In this document: positions 1-7,565 of the stretch, piece by piece | Layout of the letters: each line of letters opens with the position of its first letter | Position numbering within the stretch: position 1 is the stretch's first letter | Virus record (IMG/VR): IMGVR_UViG_3300018416_000043 | Span: 1 to 39,556 of that record | DNA from: a virus | Length of the DNA: 39,556 bases | Reading direction: 5' to 3' (one strand) | Position numbers and translations under genes: made by a program | Notes under the pieces: generated by a model | Told to the model about the DNA's origin: nothing | Database searches by the model: none | The model's input: only the letters and a program-made list of their open reading frames with translations

Positions 1-1
1 A

Positions 2-1057
2 AAAGATACAAGAGATGCAGCTATCAAAGCTGGAACTCATGATGAGAAAGAAGAGGCAGAGAAGGGAGGTGATTCTGCCGGTGAGAAAGAGAAACCTAAT
101 ATGTTCTCTAAGGATGCTGGATATGATGCACCTGATACTAAAAAGAGTGAACCCAAATCAGAACCATATGGTGAATCTGATGAAAAGGATTTTGAAAACG
201 CATTAGAATCTGATGGATTCTCTTGGTTTGATGGTGGTTCTTTAGAAGGTACAAGTACATTTGGTGATGATAGTGGTAATACTGTATCTGTAGCACCGGG
301 TAGTGTATATGATAGTGAAAGTGCATTTGTGGTAAGTGGATACAATGAAGATGACCCTGCTGATGTTAAGGGAACGAAAGAGTTTGATAGTAAAGATGAT
401 GCAATTGCATACGCTAAGGAATTAGGACAGGAATTACAAAAACAAAATCCTCCTCAAAAATCTGAACCAAAATCAGATGAACCAAAAACAGCTGTGGGAT
501 TACCATCTCAAATTTCAAAAGAAACTGGTGTATTCAGAGTAAATAAAGGAGAACTTACACCTAAAGAAACTACTGTAAAAGATAGAAAATTTATTAATAA
601 AATAATTTCAAAAAGAAAATTTGACCCTAATAAAGTTGGTCGTGAAGAATATGAAAAACGAATGTTGAGTATAGTACATGATACATTAGAAGATTCAAAC
701 TTCCATGGTGCTAATAGACAAATCTTCGCTGACTTACAAGGAAAACCTGAATTAGCAAAAAGACCTGATTACTCAAAAGCTCCTGAAATGGGAACGCCTG
801 AAAGAGAAGAGTGGGATATGGATAATTCCATCTACAATAAAAACTTTAATGGTATTACATCTGAATTTGATGGTTCTAATGATGTAGCAACAACAATCTC
901 TTCACAATACGGATGGGATGGTGAAAAAGCTATCGCTGCAATTTTATGGAAAATGAGAAACGATGGTCATGGTGAATTAGCAGATAAAGTCCAAACATCT
1001 TTTGATAAAGCTATGGCTAATAATGAAGCTAAATTAAAATTAGGAGACTTAATCTAA
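2..1057 (+). CDS. Left-truncated acidic protein of unknown function
   Basis: The reading frame is open from the left edge of the window, so the true start lies upstream; the first internal Met codon is at 101. The visible 351 residues begin with a highly charged, low-complexity stretch rich in Lys, Glu and Asp (including KSEPKSEPYG and later a similar QKSEPKSDEPK), typical of disordered linkers. A compact part follows (about residues 85-140, with FDSKDDAIAYAKELGQELQ), then a basic/helical C-terminal half that includes REEYEKRMLSIVHDTLED and an end rich in Ala and Lys. I do not recognise the family. Because it lies directly upstream of head-assembly genes with no terminator between it and the next gene (13-base gap), it probably belongs to the same late head operon; a prohead core or head-associated role is only an inference. 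Confidence 0.7.
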   Translation, partial: KDTRDAAIKAGTHDEKEEAEKGGDSAGEKEKPNMFSKDAGYDAPDTKKSEPKSEPYGESDEKDFENALESDGFSWFDGGSLEGTSTFGDDSGNTVSVAPGSVYDSESAFVVSGYNEDDPADVKGTKEFDSKDDAIAYAKELGQELQKQNPPQKSEPKSDEPKTAVGLPSQISKETGVFRVNKGELTPKETTVKDRKFINKIISKRKFDPNKVGREEYEKRMLSIVHDTLEDSNFHGANRQIFADLQGKPELAKRPDYSKAPEMGTPEREEWDMDNSIYNKNFNGITSEFDGSNDVATTISSQYGWDGEKAIAAILWKMRNDGHGELADKVQTSFDKAMANNEAKLKLGDLI

Positions 1058-1070
1058 AAGTAATAATACT

Positions 1071-1733
1071 ATGCCAGCACAATCACAACAACAACAAAAA
1101 TTATTCGGTTTAGCATTAGCTGTTAAAAGAGGAGAAGTTCCTGCTTCTGAAGTTTCTGATGAAGTAAACGCAATCGTTGATAGAATGAGTGAAAAGGATA
1201 TCGAAGATTTTGCATCAACATCTCATAAAGGTTTACCTAAAAAGGTAGAAGCTCAACTTAGAGAAATCGTAAGAGAGATTATGAGAGAAAGAGCAATCTC
1301 TGAAATAAATGAAAATGAATCAGTAAACGAAGCTGATGTTAAAAAGAAAATAAATAGAAGAGGTGATATAGATGGTCTTATAGTAACTCATAAAGGTAAT
1401 GATTATGAGATTGTTTATTCGAGTGATTTTAGTATGAGTGGGGCTATACAACCATATGGTATTGTAATGCCAGGTGATGATGTAGTTTCATTTTTAAGTA
1501 AAGATAAAAAAGCTAAATCTATTTGGAAAGAATTAAAACCAAAGGTTGATAAGTTTGTAAAATCAAACGAATCAATAAACGAAGGTGCATCAACCGAAGA
1601 AAAGAGAATTGTAATGGCGGTAATTAAAAAGATTGCTAAATATCGTAATGTTCCTCTTGATTATGCAGTAGGTGATGTAATTCGTGCAGCAGAAGAGTTG
1701 GAAAGAGATATCCAAAAAGGAAAAGTAAAATAA
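1071..1733 (+). CDS. DUF3008-like head-region protein
   Basis: This 220-residue protein opens with MPAQSQQQQKLFGLALAVKRG and continues through a Ser-x-Lys-Asp...DFASTSHKGLP block (residues about 38-56), the pattern of the DUF3008 family found next to capsid genes in T4-like phages; its function is unknown. Three parts are visible. The first is the DUF3008 part (1-60). The second is a helical LREIVREIMRE segment followed by an acidic linker ISEINENESVNE. The third is a small alpha/beta part (about 110-165), then a second linker with SNESINEGA and a C-terminal helix pair ending in a Lys-rich tail. The two INE-containing linkers resemble the (Leu/Ile)-x-Glu recognition pattern of the T4 prohead protease gp21 (inference). 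Translation starts at ATG 1071 with no obvious Shine-Dalgarno sequence. A strong terminator follows five bases after the stop codon. Confidence 0.8.
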   Translation: MPAQSQQQQKLFGLALAVKRGEVPASEVSDEVNAIVDRMSEKDIEDFASTSHKGLPKKVEAQLREIVREIMRERAISEINENESVNEADVKKKINRRGDIDGLIVTHKGNDYEIVYSSDFSMSGAIQPYGIVMPGDDVVSFLSKDKKAKSIWKELKPKVDKFVKSNESINEGASTEEKRIVMAVIKKIAKYRNVPLDYAVGDVIRAAEELERDIQKGKVK

Positions 1734-1737
1734 AAAG

Positions 1738-1763
1738 AAAAGGTGGTTTATCCACCTTTTTTT
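1738..1763 (+). terminator. Rho-independent terminator after DUF3008-like gene
   Basis: A perfect 9-bp stem (AAAAGGTGG at 1738-1746 with CCACCTTTT at 1752-1760) closes a 5-base loop TTTAT, and the T run extends to 1763. It lies five bases after the stop codon at 1733 and separates the upstream unit from the scaffold/capsid unit. Confidence 0.85.
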
Positions 1764-1823
1764 ATGTCTTATAGATAAAAACTAAAGAAAATATAATATT
1801 TTTTTATGGTTTTCTAAATTTGA

Positions 1824-1834
1824 TTATATTTATC
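1824..1834 (+). promoter_or_regulatory. Putative late promoter of scaffold/capsid unit
   Basis: TTATATTTATC occurs here, one base different from the TTATATTTATA found in front of three other transcription units in this window. It lies between the terminator at 1738 and the scaffold start at 1975, so a transcript would carry a leader of roughly 130 bases. The preceding bases AAATTTGA resemble those in front of the copy at 4854. The motif assignment rests on recurrence and position only. Confidence 0.55.
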
Positions 1835-1843
1835 ATTGTTAAT

Positions 1844-1861
1844 AACCCATTTTTATGGGTT
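1844..1861 (+). other. Leader hairpin upstream of scaffold gene
   Basis: A 7-bp stem (AACCCAT at 1844-1850 with ATGGGTT at 1855-1861) closes a TTTT loop. It would lie near the 5' end of the scaffold/capsid transcript and could stabilise the mRNA 5' end; it could also be a weak terminator, although no long T run follows. The rest of the leader up to 1974 has no other structure I can support. The start codon region reads AAAAGGTAAAAGTAAATGG, an A-rich leader with a weak AAAGG ribosome-binding site. Confidence 0.4.
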
Positions 1862-1974
1862 TATTGGTTTATGAATACTAACTTTTAATGTTTAGTGACC
1901 GAACGACCAATTTACAACTAATCTACATTGGGGTTCCCAAATAACTTCAGAAAATTTTTAAAAGGTAAAAGTAA

Positions 1975-3093
1975 ATGGCAAATTCAAAATTGTTAAAAGA
2001 AGCAATTGCTGATGCCAAAGCTGTAAGAGAAACTGCAATCGCTAATGCTAAAATCGCATTAGAGGAAGCTTTCGCTCCACGTTTACAATCTATCCTATCA
2101 AAGAAGCTAACTGCTGAAATGGAAGGTGAAGAAGAAGAAACTATGGAAGAGGGAGATTACTCTGATACGAATGAAGTTGAAGATGATGCTGTGGAAGAAA
2201 CAGTTGAAGCAACACCAGCAATTACCGAAGAAGAAGAATCTGAAGAAGATTCTATCGAAGAAGGTGAAGGCTCTATTGAGGACCCAACTAACGCTGACGA
2301 TGCTACTATCTCTGAAGAAGATGAAATGGAAGATGAAGTGGAACCAGAAATGGACATGGAAGATGAAATGGAAGCTGATGAAGAAATGGAAGATGAGGAT
2401 GAGTTAGATTTGGAATCTATCATTAGAGAATTGGAAATGGGTATGGAAGATGAAGAAGAAATTTCTGAAGAGGAAATGGATTCTGAAGAAGAAGTATCTA
2501 TGGAGGAAGAATTGGACTCTGAAGAAGAAGAGGAAGTAGCAGATATCGCATCTGATGAAATCGAAGACCACGAAGCAGAAATGCATGGTGAGGAAGAAGT
2601 TTCTGAAGAAGAAGATATGGATGACGAAATCGACTTGGAAGAAATCCTAAGAGAAATGGGATACGGAGATGATGAAGAAGAAGTAAACGAAGAAGAAGAA
2701 GTTGAAGATAAAACTGCTGAATTAGAAGCAGATTTAGAAGAAGCTTTGAACACTGTTAAATCACTTCAATCTACAATCAACGAAGTAAACTTGTTAAATG
2801 CAAAGTTATTATACGCTAATAGATTGTTCAGAGGTTACAACCTAACTAATGAGCAAAAAACTAAAGTTGTAGAAAACTTAGACAGAACTAGTTCTGTTAG
2901 AGAGGTAAAATTGGTTTACGCAACGTTAGCAGAATCGATGAATTTCACAGGTACTGAGAAGAAAACTAAAAGAGTTGTAGCAGAAGCTGCAGTATCTAAA
3001 CCAGTTGCTTCAACTGCACCTAAGAAAGAAATCATTTCTGAGAGCACAAACTTGATGGCCGAAAGATTTAAAGAATTGGCTAACATCAAATAA
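1975..3093 (+). CDS. Prohead core scaffolding protein, gp22-like
   Basis: In T4-like phages gp22 forms the internal core around which capsid protein assembles, and it is later degraded by the prohead protease. This 372-residue protein shows the family's three-part plan. The N-terminal helix (MANSKLLKEAIADAKAVRET, then a segment through ALEEAFAPRLQ) matches the family start. The very long middle part (about residues 48-255) consists mostly of Glu, Asp, Met and Ser. The C-terminal helical domain (INEVNLLNAKLLYANRLFRG ... VREVKLVYATLAESM) is the best-conserved part. Two near-copies of an LES/EEI-IREL/M-G helix lie inside the acidic part (residues about 144-156 and 219-231). It is longer than T4 gp22 (269 residues), the extra length being the acidic tract. 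It is followed 38 bases later by the capsid gene, the usual 22-23 pair. Methionine is unusually frequent in the acidic region. Confidence 0.9.
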   Translation: MANSKLLKEAIADAKAVRETAIANAKIALEEAFAPRLQSILSKKLTAEMEGEEEETMEEGDYSDTNEVEDDAVEETVEATPAITEEEESEEDSIEEGEGSIEDPTNADDATISEEDEMEDEVEPEMDMEDEMEADEEMEDEDELDLESIIRELEMGMEDEEEISEEEMDSEEEVSMEEELDSEEEEEVADIASDEIEDHEAEMHGEEEVSEEEDMDDEIDLEEILREMGYGDDEEEVNEEEEVEDKTAELEADLEEALNTVKSLQSTINEVNLLNAKLLYANRLFRGYNLTNEQKTKVVENLDRTSSVREVKLVYATLAESMNFTGTEKKTKRVVAEAAVSKPVASTAPKKEIISESTNLMAERFKELANIK

Positions 3094-3131
3094 TTATTAT
3101 TAACAAACAAACATTAAAAAGGAAAAATAAA

Positions 3132-4751
3132 ATGGCAAATTTTGATTTATCTAAGTTGATGGAAGGAAAGAACCCACAAGCGGTGATGTTGTCTGAAACA
3201 AGACAATTGAAAAGCAAATGGGATGCAACTGGACTTCTTGAAGGCTTAAACGCAAAAGAGCAAGGCGCAATGGCGGTTATGCTCGAAAACCAAGCAAAAC
3301 AATTGCTTGATGAGGCAACTCAAACAGGTACTGCAGCTAGCTCGGAAGAGTGGAGTGGTGTAGCTTTACCTTTGGTAAGAAGAATCTTTGGTGAGATTGC
3401 TTCTAAAGAATTCGTTAGTGTACAACCTATGAACTTACCTTCTGGACTTGTATTCTATCTTGATTTCAAATATGGTACTGCTCAAGGTGGTAACCCTGCA
3501 TTCTCTGGTCAATCACTTTTCGGTGGTACTGGTGCTGATGTAGGTTCTACTGATGCAGCTGTAAATGGTTTATATGGTGAAGGAAGATTCGGATATACTG
3601 CAAATGATGTAACTGCATCTACTGCTGTTGCTTCAGTAACCTTTACTTCAGCTTCTTGGGCTGATGTAGGTTTTGACGCTTCTTTATCGGCTTCTATCTC
3701 TGATGGTGAGGTTGTAAAAGCAACTTTCGCTAAACCAGCAACTGCTGATGTAGATGGTGTACGTTCGTTCAATATCGCTAACGCTGAGATTGCAACTAAC
3801 TTAAACCAATTCCATAGTGTATCTGGTAACAACTTAGTAATGATGGTATCAGCTTCTGCTGGTCTTGAAACTGCTAAAGCTGGTAACGTTGAATTGACTT
3901 ACTCAGTTGTTCCAACTGATTACGCTAGAGGTGATTTCGAAGATGGTAAAAACGCTGGACAAGTAGCTGGTGCTGCTGGTACTGTTGGTACTTCTATCGA
4001 TATTCCAGAAGTTGATTTAGAATTGAAGTCTGAAGCAATCGTTGCTAAGACAAGAAAACTAAAGGCTGTATGGACTCCTGAATTGGCGCAAGATTTGAAC
4101 GCTTACCACTCAATCGATGCTGAAGCTGAATTGACTTCTATGCTTTCTGACTACATCTCATTAGAGATTGACTTGGAAATCTTAGATATGTTGAAATCTA
4201 ACGCATTGACTACTGAGTACTGGTCAGCAACTATCGGTGAGGAGTACAACTCTTCAACTGGTGTATGGTCTGGTGCTAATACAGCTGTTGCATACCAAAA
4301 GAACACTTGGTTCCAAACTTTAGGTACTAAATTGAACAAAGTATCTAATAAGATTCACCAATTGACTTTAAGAGGTGGTGCTAACTTCGTAGTTGCATCT
4401 CCTGATGTATGTACTATCTTAGAATCTATCCCAGGTTTCACTGTTTCTGCTGATAAAGATGCTTCATCTTTCGCTGCTGGTGTAACTACGGTAGGTGCTA
4501 TCGCTAACAGATACACAGTTTACAAAAACCCTTACATGACTTCAAACGAAATCTTGTTAGGATTTAGAGGAAGCAACTTCCTAGAAACTGGTGCTGTTTA
4601 CGCTCCGTATGTACCATTAATTATGACTCCATTGGTGTACGACCCAACCAACTTTACTCCACGTAGAGGTGTGATGACTCGTTACGCTAAGAAAATGGTT
4701 CGTCCTGAATACTACGGTAGAATCTTCGTTAAAGATTTAGCTTCTATCTAA
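3132..4751 (+). CDS. Major capsid protein, gp23-like
   Basis: This 539-residue protein is the hexamer-forming shell protein of the T4-like head (HK97 fold). Support comes from its position directly after the scaffold gene, a length near T4 gp23 (521), and family signatures: GLLEGLNAKEQGAMAVMLEN near the N-terminus, LVRRIFGEIASKEFVSVQPM (about residues 80-100; T4 has a similar R-R...VQPMNSPTG block), and GVMTRYAKKMVRPEYYGRIF at the C-terminus. A predicted maturation cleavage is after Glu61 in LLDE-ATQTG, which fits the prohead protease rule and lies close to the T4 site (Glu65). Residues about 150-260, rich in Ala, Ser, Thr and Val, probably form the inserted accessory domain. AAAAAGGAAAAATAAA precedes the ATG, giving a clear AAGGA ribosome-binding site. 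A strong terminator follows 45 bases downstream, suited to a very highly expressed gene. Confidence 0.95.
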   Translation: MANFDLSKLMEGKNPQAVMLSETRQLKSKWDATGLLEGLNAKEQGAMAVMLENQAKQLLDEATQTGTAASSEEWSGVALPLVRRIFGEIASKEFVSVQPMNLPSGLVFYLDFKYGTAQGGNPAFSGQSLFGGTGADVGSTDAAVNGLYGEGRFGYTANDVTASTAVASVTFTSASWADVGFDASLSASISDGEVVKATFAKPATADVDGVRSFNIANAEIATNLNQFHSVSGNNLVMMVSASAGLETAKAGNVELTYSVVPTDYARGDFEDGKNAGQVAGAAGTVGTSIDIPEVDLELKSEAIVAKTRKLKAVWTPELAQDLNAYHSIDAEAELTSMLSDYISLEIDLEILDMLKSNALTTEYWSATIGEEYNSSTGVWSGANTAVAYQKNTWFQTLGTKLNKVSNKIHQLTLRGGANFVVASPDVCTILESIPGFTVSADKDASSFAAGVTTVGAIANRYTVYKNPYMTSNEILLGFRGSNFLETGAVYAPYVPLIMTPLVYDPTNFTPRRGVMTRYAKKMVRPEYYGRIFVKDLASI

Positions 4752-4769
4752 TAGACAGTTAACTTAACG

Positions 4770-4786
4770 GAATCTACTTTAGATTC
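4770..4786 (+). other. Small hairpin upstream of capsid terminator
   Basis: A perfect 7-bp inverted repeat (GAATCTA at 4770-4776 and TAGATTC at 4780-4786) surrounds a 3-base loop. It lies between the capsid stop codon and the main terminator with no T run of its own. It may protect the 3' end of the capsid mRNA; this is inference. Confidence 0.45.
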
Positions 4787-4796
4787 TTAATAAATT

Positions 4797-4826
4797 AGAG
4801 GGAAGAGAAATCTTCCCTCTTTTTTT
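4797..4826 (+). terminator. Rho-independent terminator after capsid gene
   Basis: A perfect 10-bp stem (AGAGGGAAGA at 4797-4806 with TCTTCCCTCT at 4811-4820) closes a GAAA tetraloop, a GNRA-type loop, and is followed by a T run to 4826. This is the strongest terminator in the window. Confidence 0.93.
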
Positions 4827-4853
4827 ATGCCAATATCTTATTACTGAAATTTA

Positions 4854-4864
4854 TTATATTTATA
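4854..4864 (+). promoter_or_regulatory. Putative late promoter before the 73-residue gene
   Basis: An exact TTATATTTATA lies 28 bases after the capsid terminator and only five bases before the ATG at 4870. If this is a -10/-7 type core, the transcript would start at or very near the start codon and be leaderless or almost so, unless translation begins at a later codon. Confidence 0.6.
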
Positions 4865-4869
4865 TTCAT

Positions 4870-5091
4870 ATGATGAATTGGCACACATATTATGAGTTAA
4901 ACAAACACATTGGTAATATCAATGAGGTGGTATCTCAATACAATATGTACGTTTACCAATCACAAGAACAATATGATGTAGAGTTAATTCGTAAGATGGG
5001 AAATAATTCCAACTTTATTTTACAAGAAGAACCTTACAATTATATTATCTTACAAGAAGGTAAACACGAATATGGAATATTACAAGAATAA
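4870..5091 (+). CDS. Small protein with triple ILQE decapeptide repeat
   Basis: This 73-residue protein is not recognised. The N-terminal part (MMNWHTYYELNKHIGNINEV, then residues 21-45) is rich in Tyr, Asn and Glu with no signal peptide or membrane segment. The C-terminal part repeats ILQE at residues 50-53, 60-63 and 70-73, spaced exactly ten residues apart, and the 9-mer TTACAAGAA recurs each time in the DNA. Two adjacent ATG codons (4870 and 4873) could both serve; there is no ribosome-binding site because a promoter-like motif ends five bases upstream. The stop codon overlaps the next start by one base (TAATG), so the two genes are probably translationally coupled and the product may act with the following fibre-like protein (inference). 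Confidence 0.7.
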   Translation: MMNWHTYYELNKHIGNINEVVSQYNMYVYQSQEQYDVELIRKMGNNSNFILQEEPYNYIILQEGKHEYGILQE

Positions 5092-6353
5092 TGGGAAATA
5101 AGAGAATATCAGAATTACAAATAGAAGTTAATCCACAAATTAGTGATTTGGTGGCATTGGCATCCGATGGTCAGTCCAAAAGAACAACATTAGGTTCTAT
5201 ATTAAATTCCGATTTACCTACAACATTTGGCGATACTACTATTAATGGTGATTTAATTGTAATTGGAACTGAAACTATTATATCATCATCTATTCTTTAT
5301 GATAGTGGTTCAACTATTTTTGGAAACTCGGTCAATGATACACATGATTTTATTGGAGATGTAACAATTTCAGGTTCTCTTTTCGTAAGTGGAACAACGG
5401 AGTTAGGTGGTGATATGTTACCAAAAATCGGTGTAGGTGTAAGATTAGGTTCGTTAGAACGACCTTTTAAAGAATTATTTCTACAATCTGGTTCAATTCA
5501 TATAGAATCTCAACAAAGTGGAGAACTAACTGTTGATATCGTAAACAACCTCGGAAACTTGGACATATCTTCGGGTGGTATGAGATTAGTAGAACCTGGA
5601 AACTCATTCATTGCAGAAACTGGTTCATTCCAATACATTTCAGGTAGTATGACCCAAGTTGGTGATTATATCCAATATGGTGATAAAATCATAGAAGGGA
5701 ATTTGAGAGTTACTGGTTCAGTAGATATTACTGGTGATTATACCCTAAATGGAAATTCATTTTCATCATCACTATTCCAAAGTTCATCTATATCTGGTTC
5801 GGTAATAGAGTTTACCAAAGGTGATAACACTACACAACAAGTCCAAATACCAAAAGGTTTAGGATATAGTGGATTGGGTTGGGCAAGATACGATGATACA
5901 ACCTACACAACATCTTCTGGATTCTTAATAGGTGATGGTCAAACGATAGTGATACCTTGTAATGGTTCTGGTTCTATTGAAACTCACATGCATTCATCCG
6001 TTCCATTCTTCAATCCAAACGAACAAAAAATACAAGCTGAGAACGATGGTGATGTATATACCATTACTATTGATTTTAGTATGAAAGCAGCAGTCAATCC
6101 CAGTTTTGAGAACTACGCTAGATTAAGTATGAATAATACTGTTGGAACTCCATATACGAGAGTTGGTAGAGATTTATTCTTTTCCAAAAATGATACTGAG
6201 TGGCATAAGTTCCATGAAATATTTCAATATTATTCTGATTCCGATTTTGTATTAAATGGGAATGAGTTTAATATTACTCCATTTGGAGTGGGGGTACAAA
6301 TAGCAGATGTGATTATCTTCATCCAAAGAACTCAAAACCATTCTCAACACTAA
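5091..6353 (+). CDS. Fibre-like appendage protein, 420 residues
   Basis: The N-terminal third carries beta-rich fibre motifs typical of phage tail or head fibres: ISELQIEVNPQISDLVALAS, then GDLIVIGTETIISSSILYDSG, followed by VTISGSLFVSG and repeated 'xITGxYTLNGxS' strands. Residues 63-107 match the SSIIYSSGSN...EFTGSV module found in three other places in the window. A Ser-rich stretch (SSSLFQSSSISGSVIEFT, about 222-240) leads into a C-terminal domain of about 160 residues (from roughly 255) of a different, more globular composition (GWARYDDTTYTTSSG ... IQRTQNHSQH), which may be the tip or a ligand-binding domain. I cannot tell whether it decorates the head, the neck or the tail. It starts within the previous stop codon (TAATG); no clear terminator follows. 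Confidence 0.7.
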   Translation: MGNKRISELQIEVNPQISDLVALASDGQSKRTTLGSILNSDLPTTFGDTTINGDLIVIGTETIISSSILYDSGSTIFGNSVNDTHDFIGDVTISGSLFVSGTTELGGDMLPKIGVGVRLGSLERPFKELFLQSGSIHIESQQSGELTVDIVNNLGNLDISSGGMRLVEPGNSFIAETGSFQYISGSMTQVGDYIQYGDKIIEGNLRVTGSVDITGDYTLNGNSFSSSLFQSSSISGSVIEFTKGDNTTQQVQIPKGLGYSGLGWARYDDTTYTTSSGFLIGDGQTIVIPCNGSGSIETHMHSSVPFFNPNEQKIQAENDGDVYTITIDFSMKAAVNPSFENYARLSMNNTVGTPYTRVGRDLFFSKNDTEWHKFHEIFQYYSDSDFVLNGNEFNITPFGVGVQIADVIIFIQRTQNHSQH

Positions 6354-6374
6354 AACACCTATTCTTCTTTTTCT

Positions 6375-6385
6375 TTATATTTATA
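6375..6385 (+). promoter_or_regulatory. Putative late promoter of neck/tail unit
   Basis: An exact TTATATTTATA lies 28 bases before the ATG at 6414, in the 60-base gap between the fibre-like gene and the gp13-like gene. The start has a good ribosome-binding site (AGAGGA at 6401-6406). Confidence 0.65.
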
Positions 6386-6413
6386 GATAAGATATTAAAG
6401 AGAGGAATAATAA

Positions 6414-7559
6414 ATGGCAGTAGAATACATATACCCTGGCTCATCATCGTTCTCAGTAGGAGATACTCCATTTGGCACATTTGATAGTGATACAGTTTTT
6501 CAAACTGATGCACCTAAAATTGCCAATTGGTGTGCAAAAAGATTGGGATATCCAATACAAAATGTTGAATTAGTTGATGAAAGTTTTTACTCATGCTTTG
6601 AGGAAGCAACTGCGGAATATGCGGCACAAGTAAACCAATTTAATATCAGAAATAACCTCGATGTACTTAAAGGTGTACCAACGGGTGAAAATTATTCACA
6701 AAAATTAGTAGAGGGTTCTTTCTTACCAACATTGATTGGTATTTCTGATGCCTATGGTACTTTAGTTGGTGTGGGTGGTAATACTGATATAAAAACCGAT
6801 TACATTGAAGTTGTAGCTGGTCAGCAAACATATGATTTAGAACTATTCGCTAGTTCTTCTGAAAATGGTAATAGAATTGATGTAGTTAAGGTATTCCATG
6901 AAGCAACTCCAGCAATCAATAGATTCTTTGACCCTTATTCGGTAAGTGGGCAAGGTACTCTTAATTTGATTGATGAGTTTGGATTCGGTTCATTCTCACC
7001 AGCCGCACAATTTATCTTAATGCCTGTTTATGAAGATATACTTAGAATTCAGGCAATTGAATTTAATGATGAAATTCGTAAATCAGCACACTCATTTAAC
7101 ATTACAAATAATAAATTACAAATATTCCCAATACCAACTACAAATGGTAGAATGTTTTTTGAATATTTTGTAAGAAATGAATTTGTTGAGAATTCAACAA
7201 CTATAAAACCTGATGTAATTTCAGATTACTCAAACGTTGGATATGATTTTATCCCATATCAATACATAAATGATGTTGGTAAACAATGGATTAGAAAATA
7301 TACACTTGCTCTTACAAAAGAACTATTAGGAGCAATCAGAGAAAAATATAGTTCAGTTCCAATTCCAGGTTCTGAAATATCTTTAGATGGCGCAGCTTTA
7401 CGAGCTGAGGCCCAAACTGAAAAGGATAATTTGATTGAACAACTAAGAGAAAACTTAGAAGAGTTGAGTAGAAAGACTCAATTTGAAATTAGAAACAATG
7501 AATCTAACTATCAACAAGAGATGTTGAGAAAAGTTCCATTATCGATTTATACCGGATAA
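6414..7559 (+). CDS. Neck protein, gp13-like
   Basis: In T4, gp13 caps the DNA-filled head and, with gp14, forms the neck to which the tail attaches. This 381-residue protein has features I associate with the gp13 group of T4-like phages. There is an early block IANWCAKRLGYPIQNVELVD (about residues 36-56) followed by a Tyr/Glu-rich helix (FYSCFEEATAEYAAQVNQFN). The middle part is beta-rich, with VVAGQQTYDLELFA and VVKVFHEATPAINRFFDPYS. Then comes a block with FIPYQYINDVGKQWIRKYTL and a C-terminal coiled-coil-like tail (AEAQTEKDNLIEQLRENLEE). It is longer than T4 gp13 (309). The gp14-like and gp15-like genes follow immediately, which strongly supports the assignment. The start is chosen at 6414, with AGAGGA eight bases upstream. 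Confidence 0.75.
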   Translation: MAVEYIYPGSSSFSVGDTPFGTFDSDTVFQTDAPKIANWCAKRLGYPIQNVELVDESFYSCFEEATAEYAAQVNQFNIRNNLDVLKGVPTGENYSQKLVEGSFLPTLIGISDAYGTLVGVGGNTDIKTDYIEVVAGQQTYDLELFASSSENGNRIDVVKVFHEATPAINRFFDPYSVSGQGTLNLIDEFGFGSFSPAAQFILMPVYEDILRIQAIEFNDEIRKSAHSFNITNNKLQIFPIPTTNGRMFFEYFVRNEFVENSTTIKPDVISDYSNVGYDFIPYQYINDVGKQWIRKYTLALTKELLGAIREKYSSVPIPGSEISLDGAALRAEAQTEKDNLIEQLRENLEELSRKTQFEIRNNESNYQQEMLRKVPLSIYTG

Positions 7560-7565
7560 TAAGAT

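Noticed and set aside
1734-1974. tRNA or other structured RNA gene in the longest intergenic gap
   Set aside because: Only a terminator, a promoter-like motif and one short hairpin are visible; no cloverleaf or conserved RNA pattern.
2157-2753. Ser-rich 198-codon open frame on the - strand
   Set aside because: Antisense of the GAA/GAT-rich acidic tract of the scaffold gene (GAA read backwards is TTC, GAT is ATC/TCA in shifted frame); no independent support.
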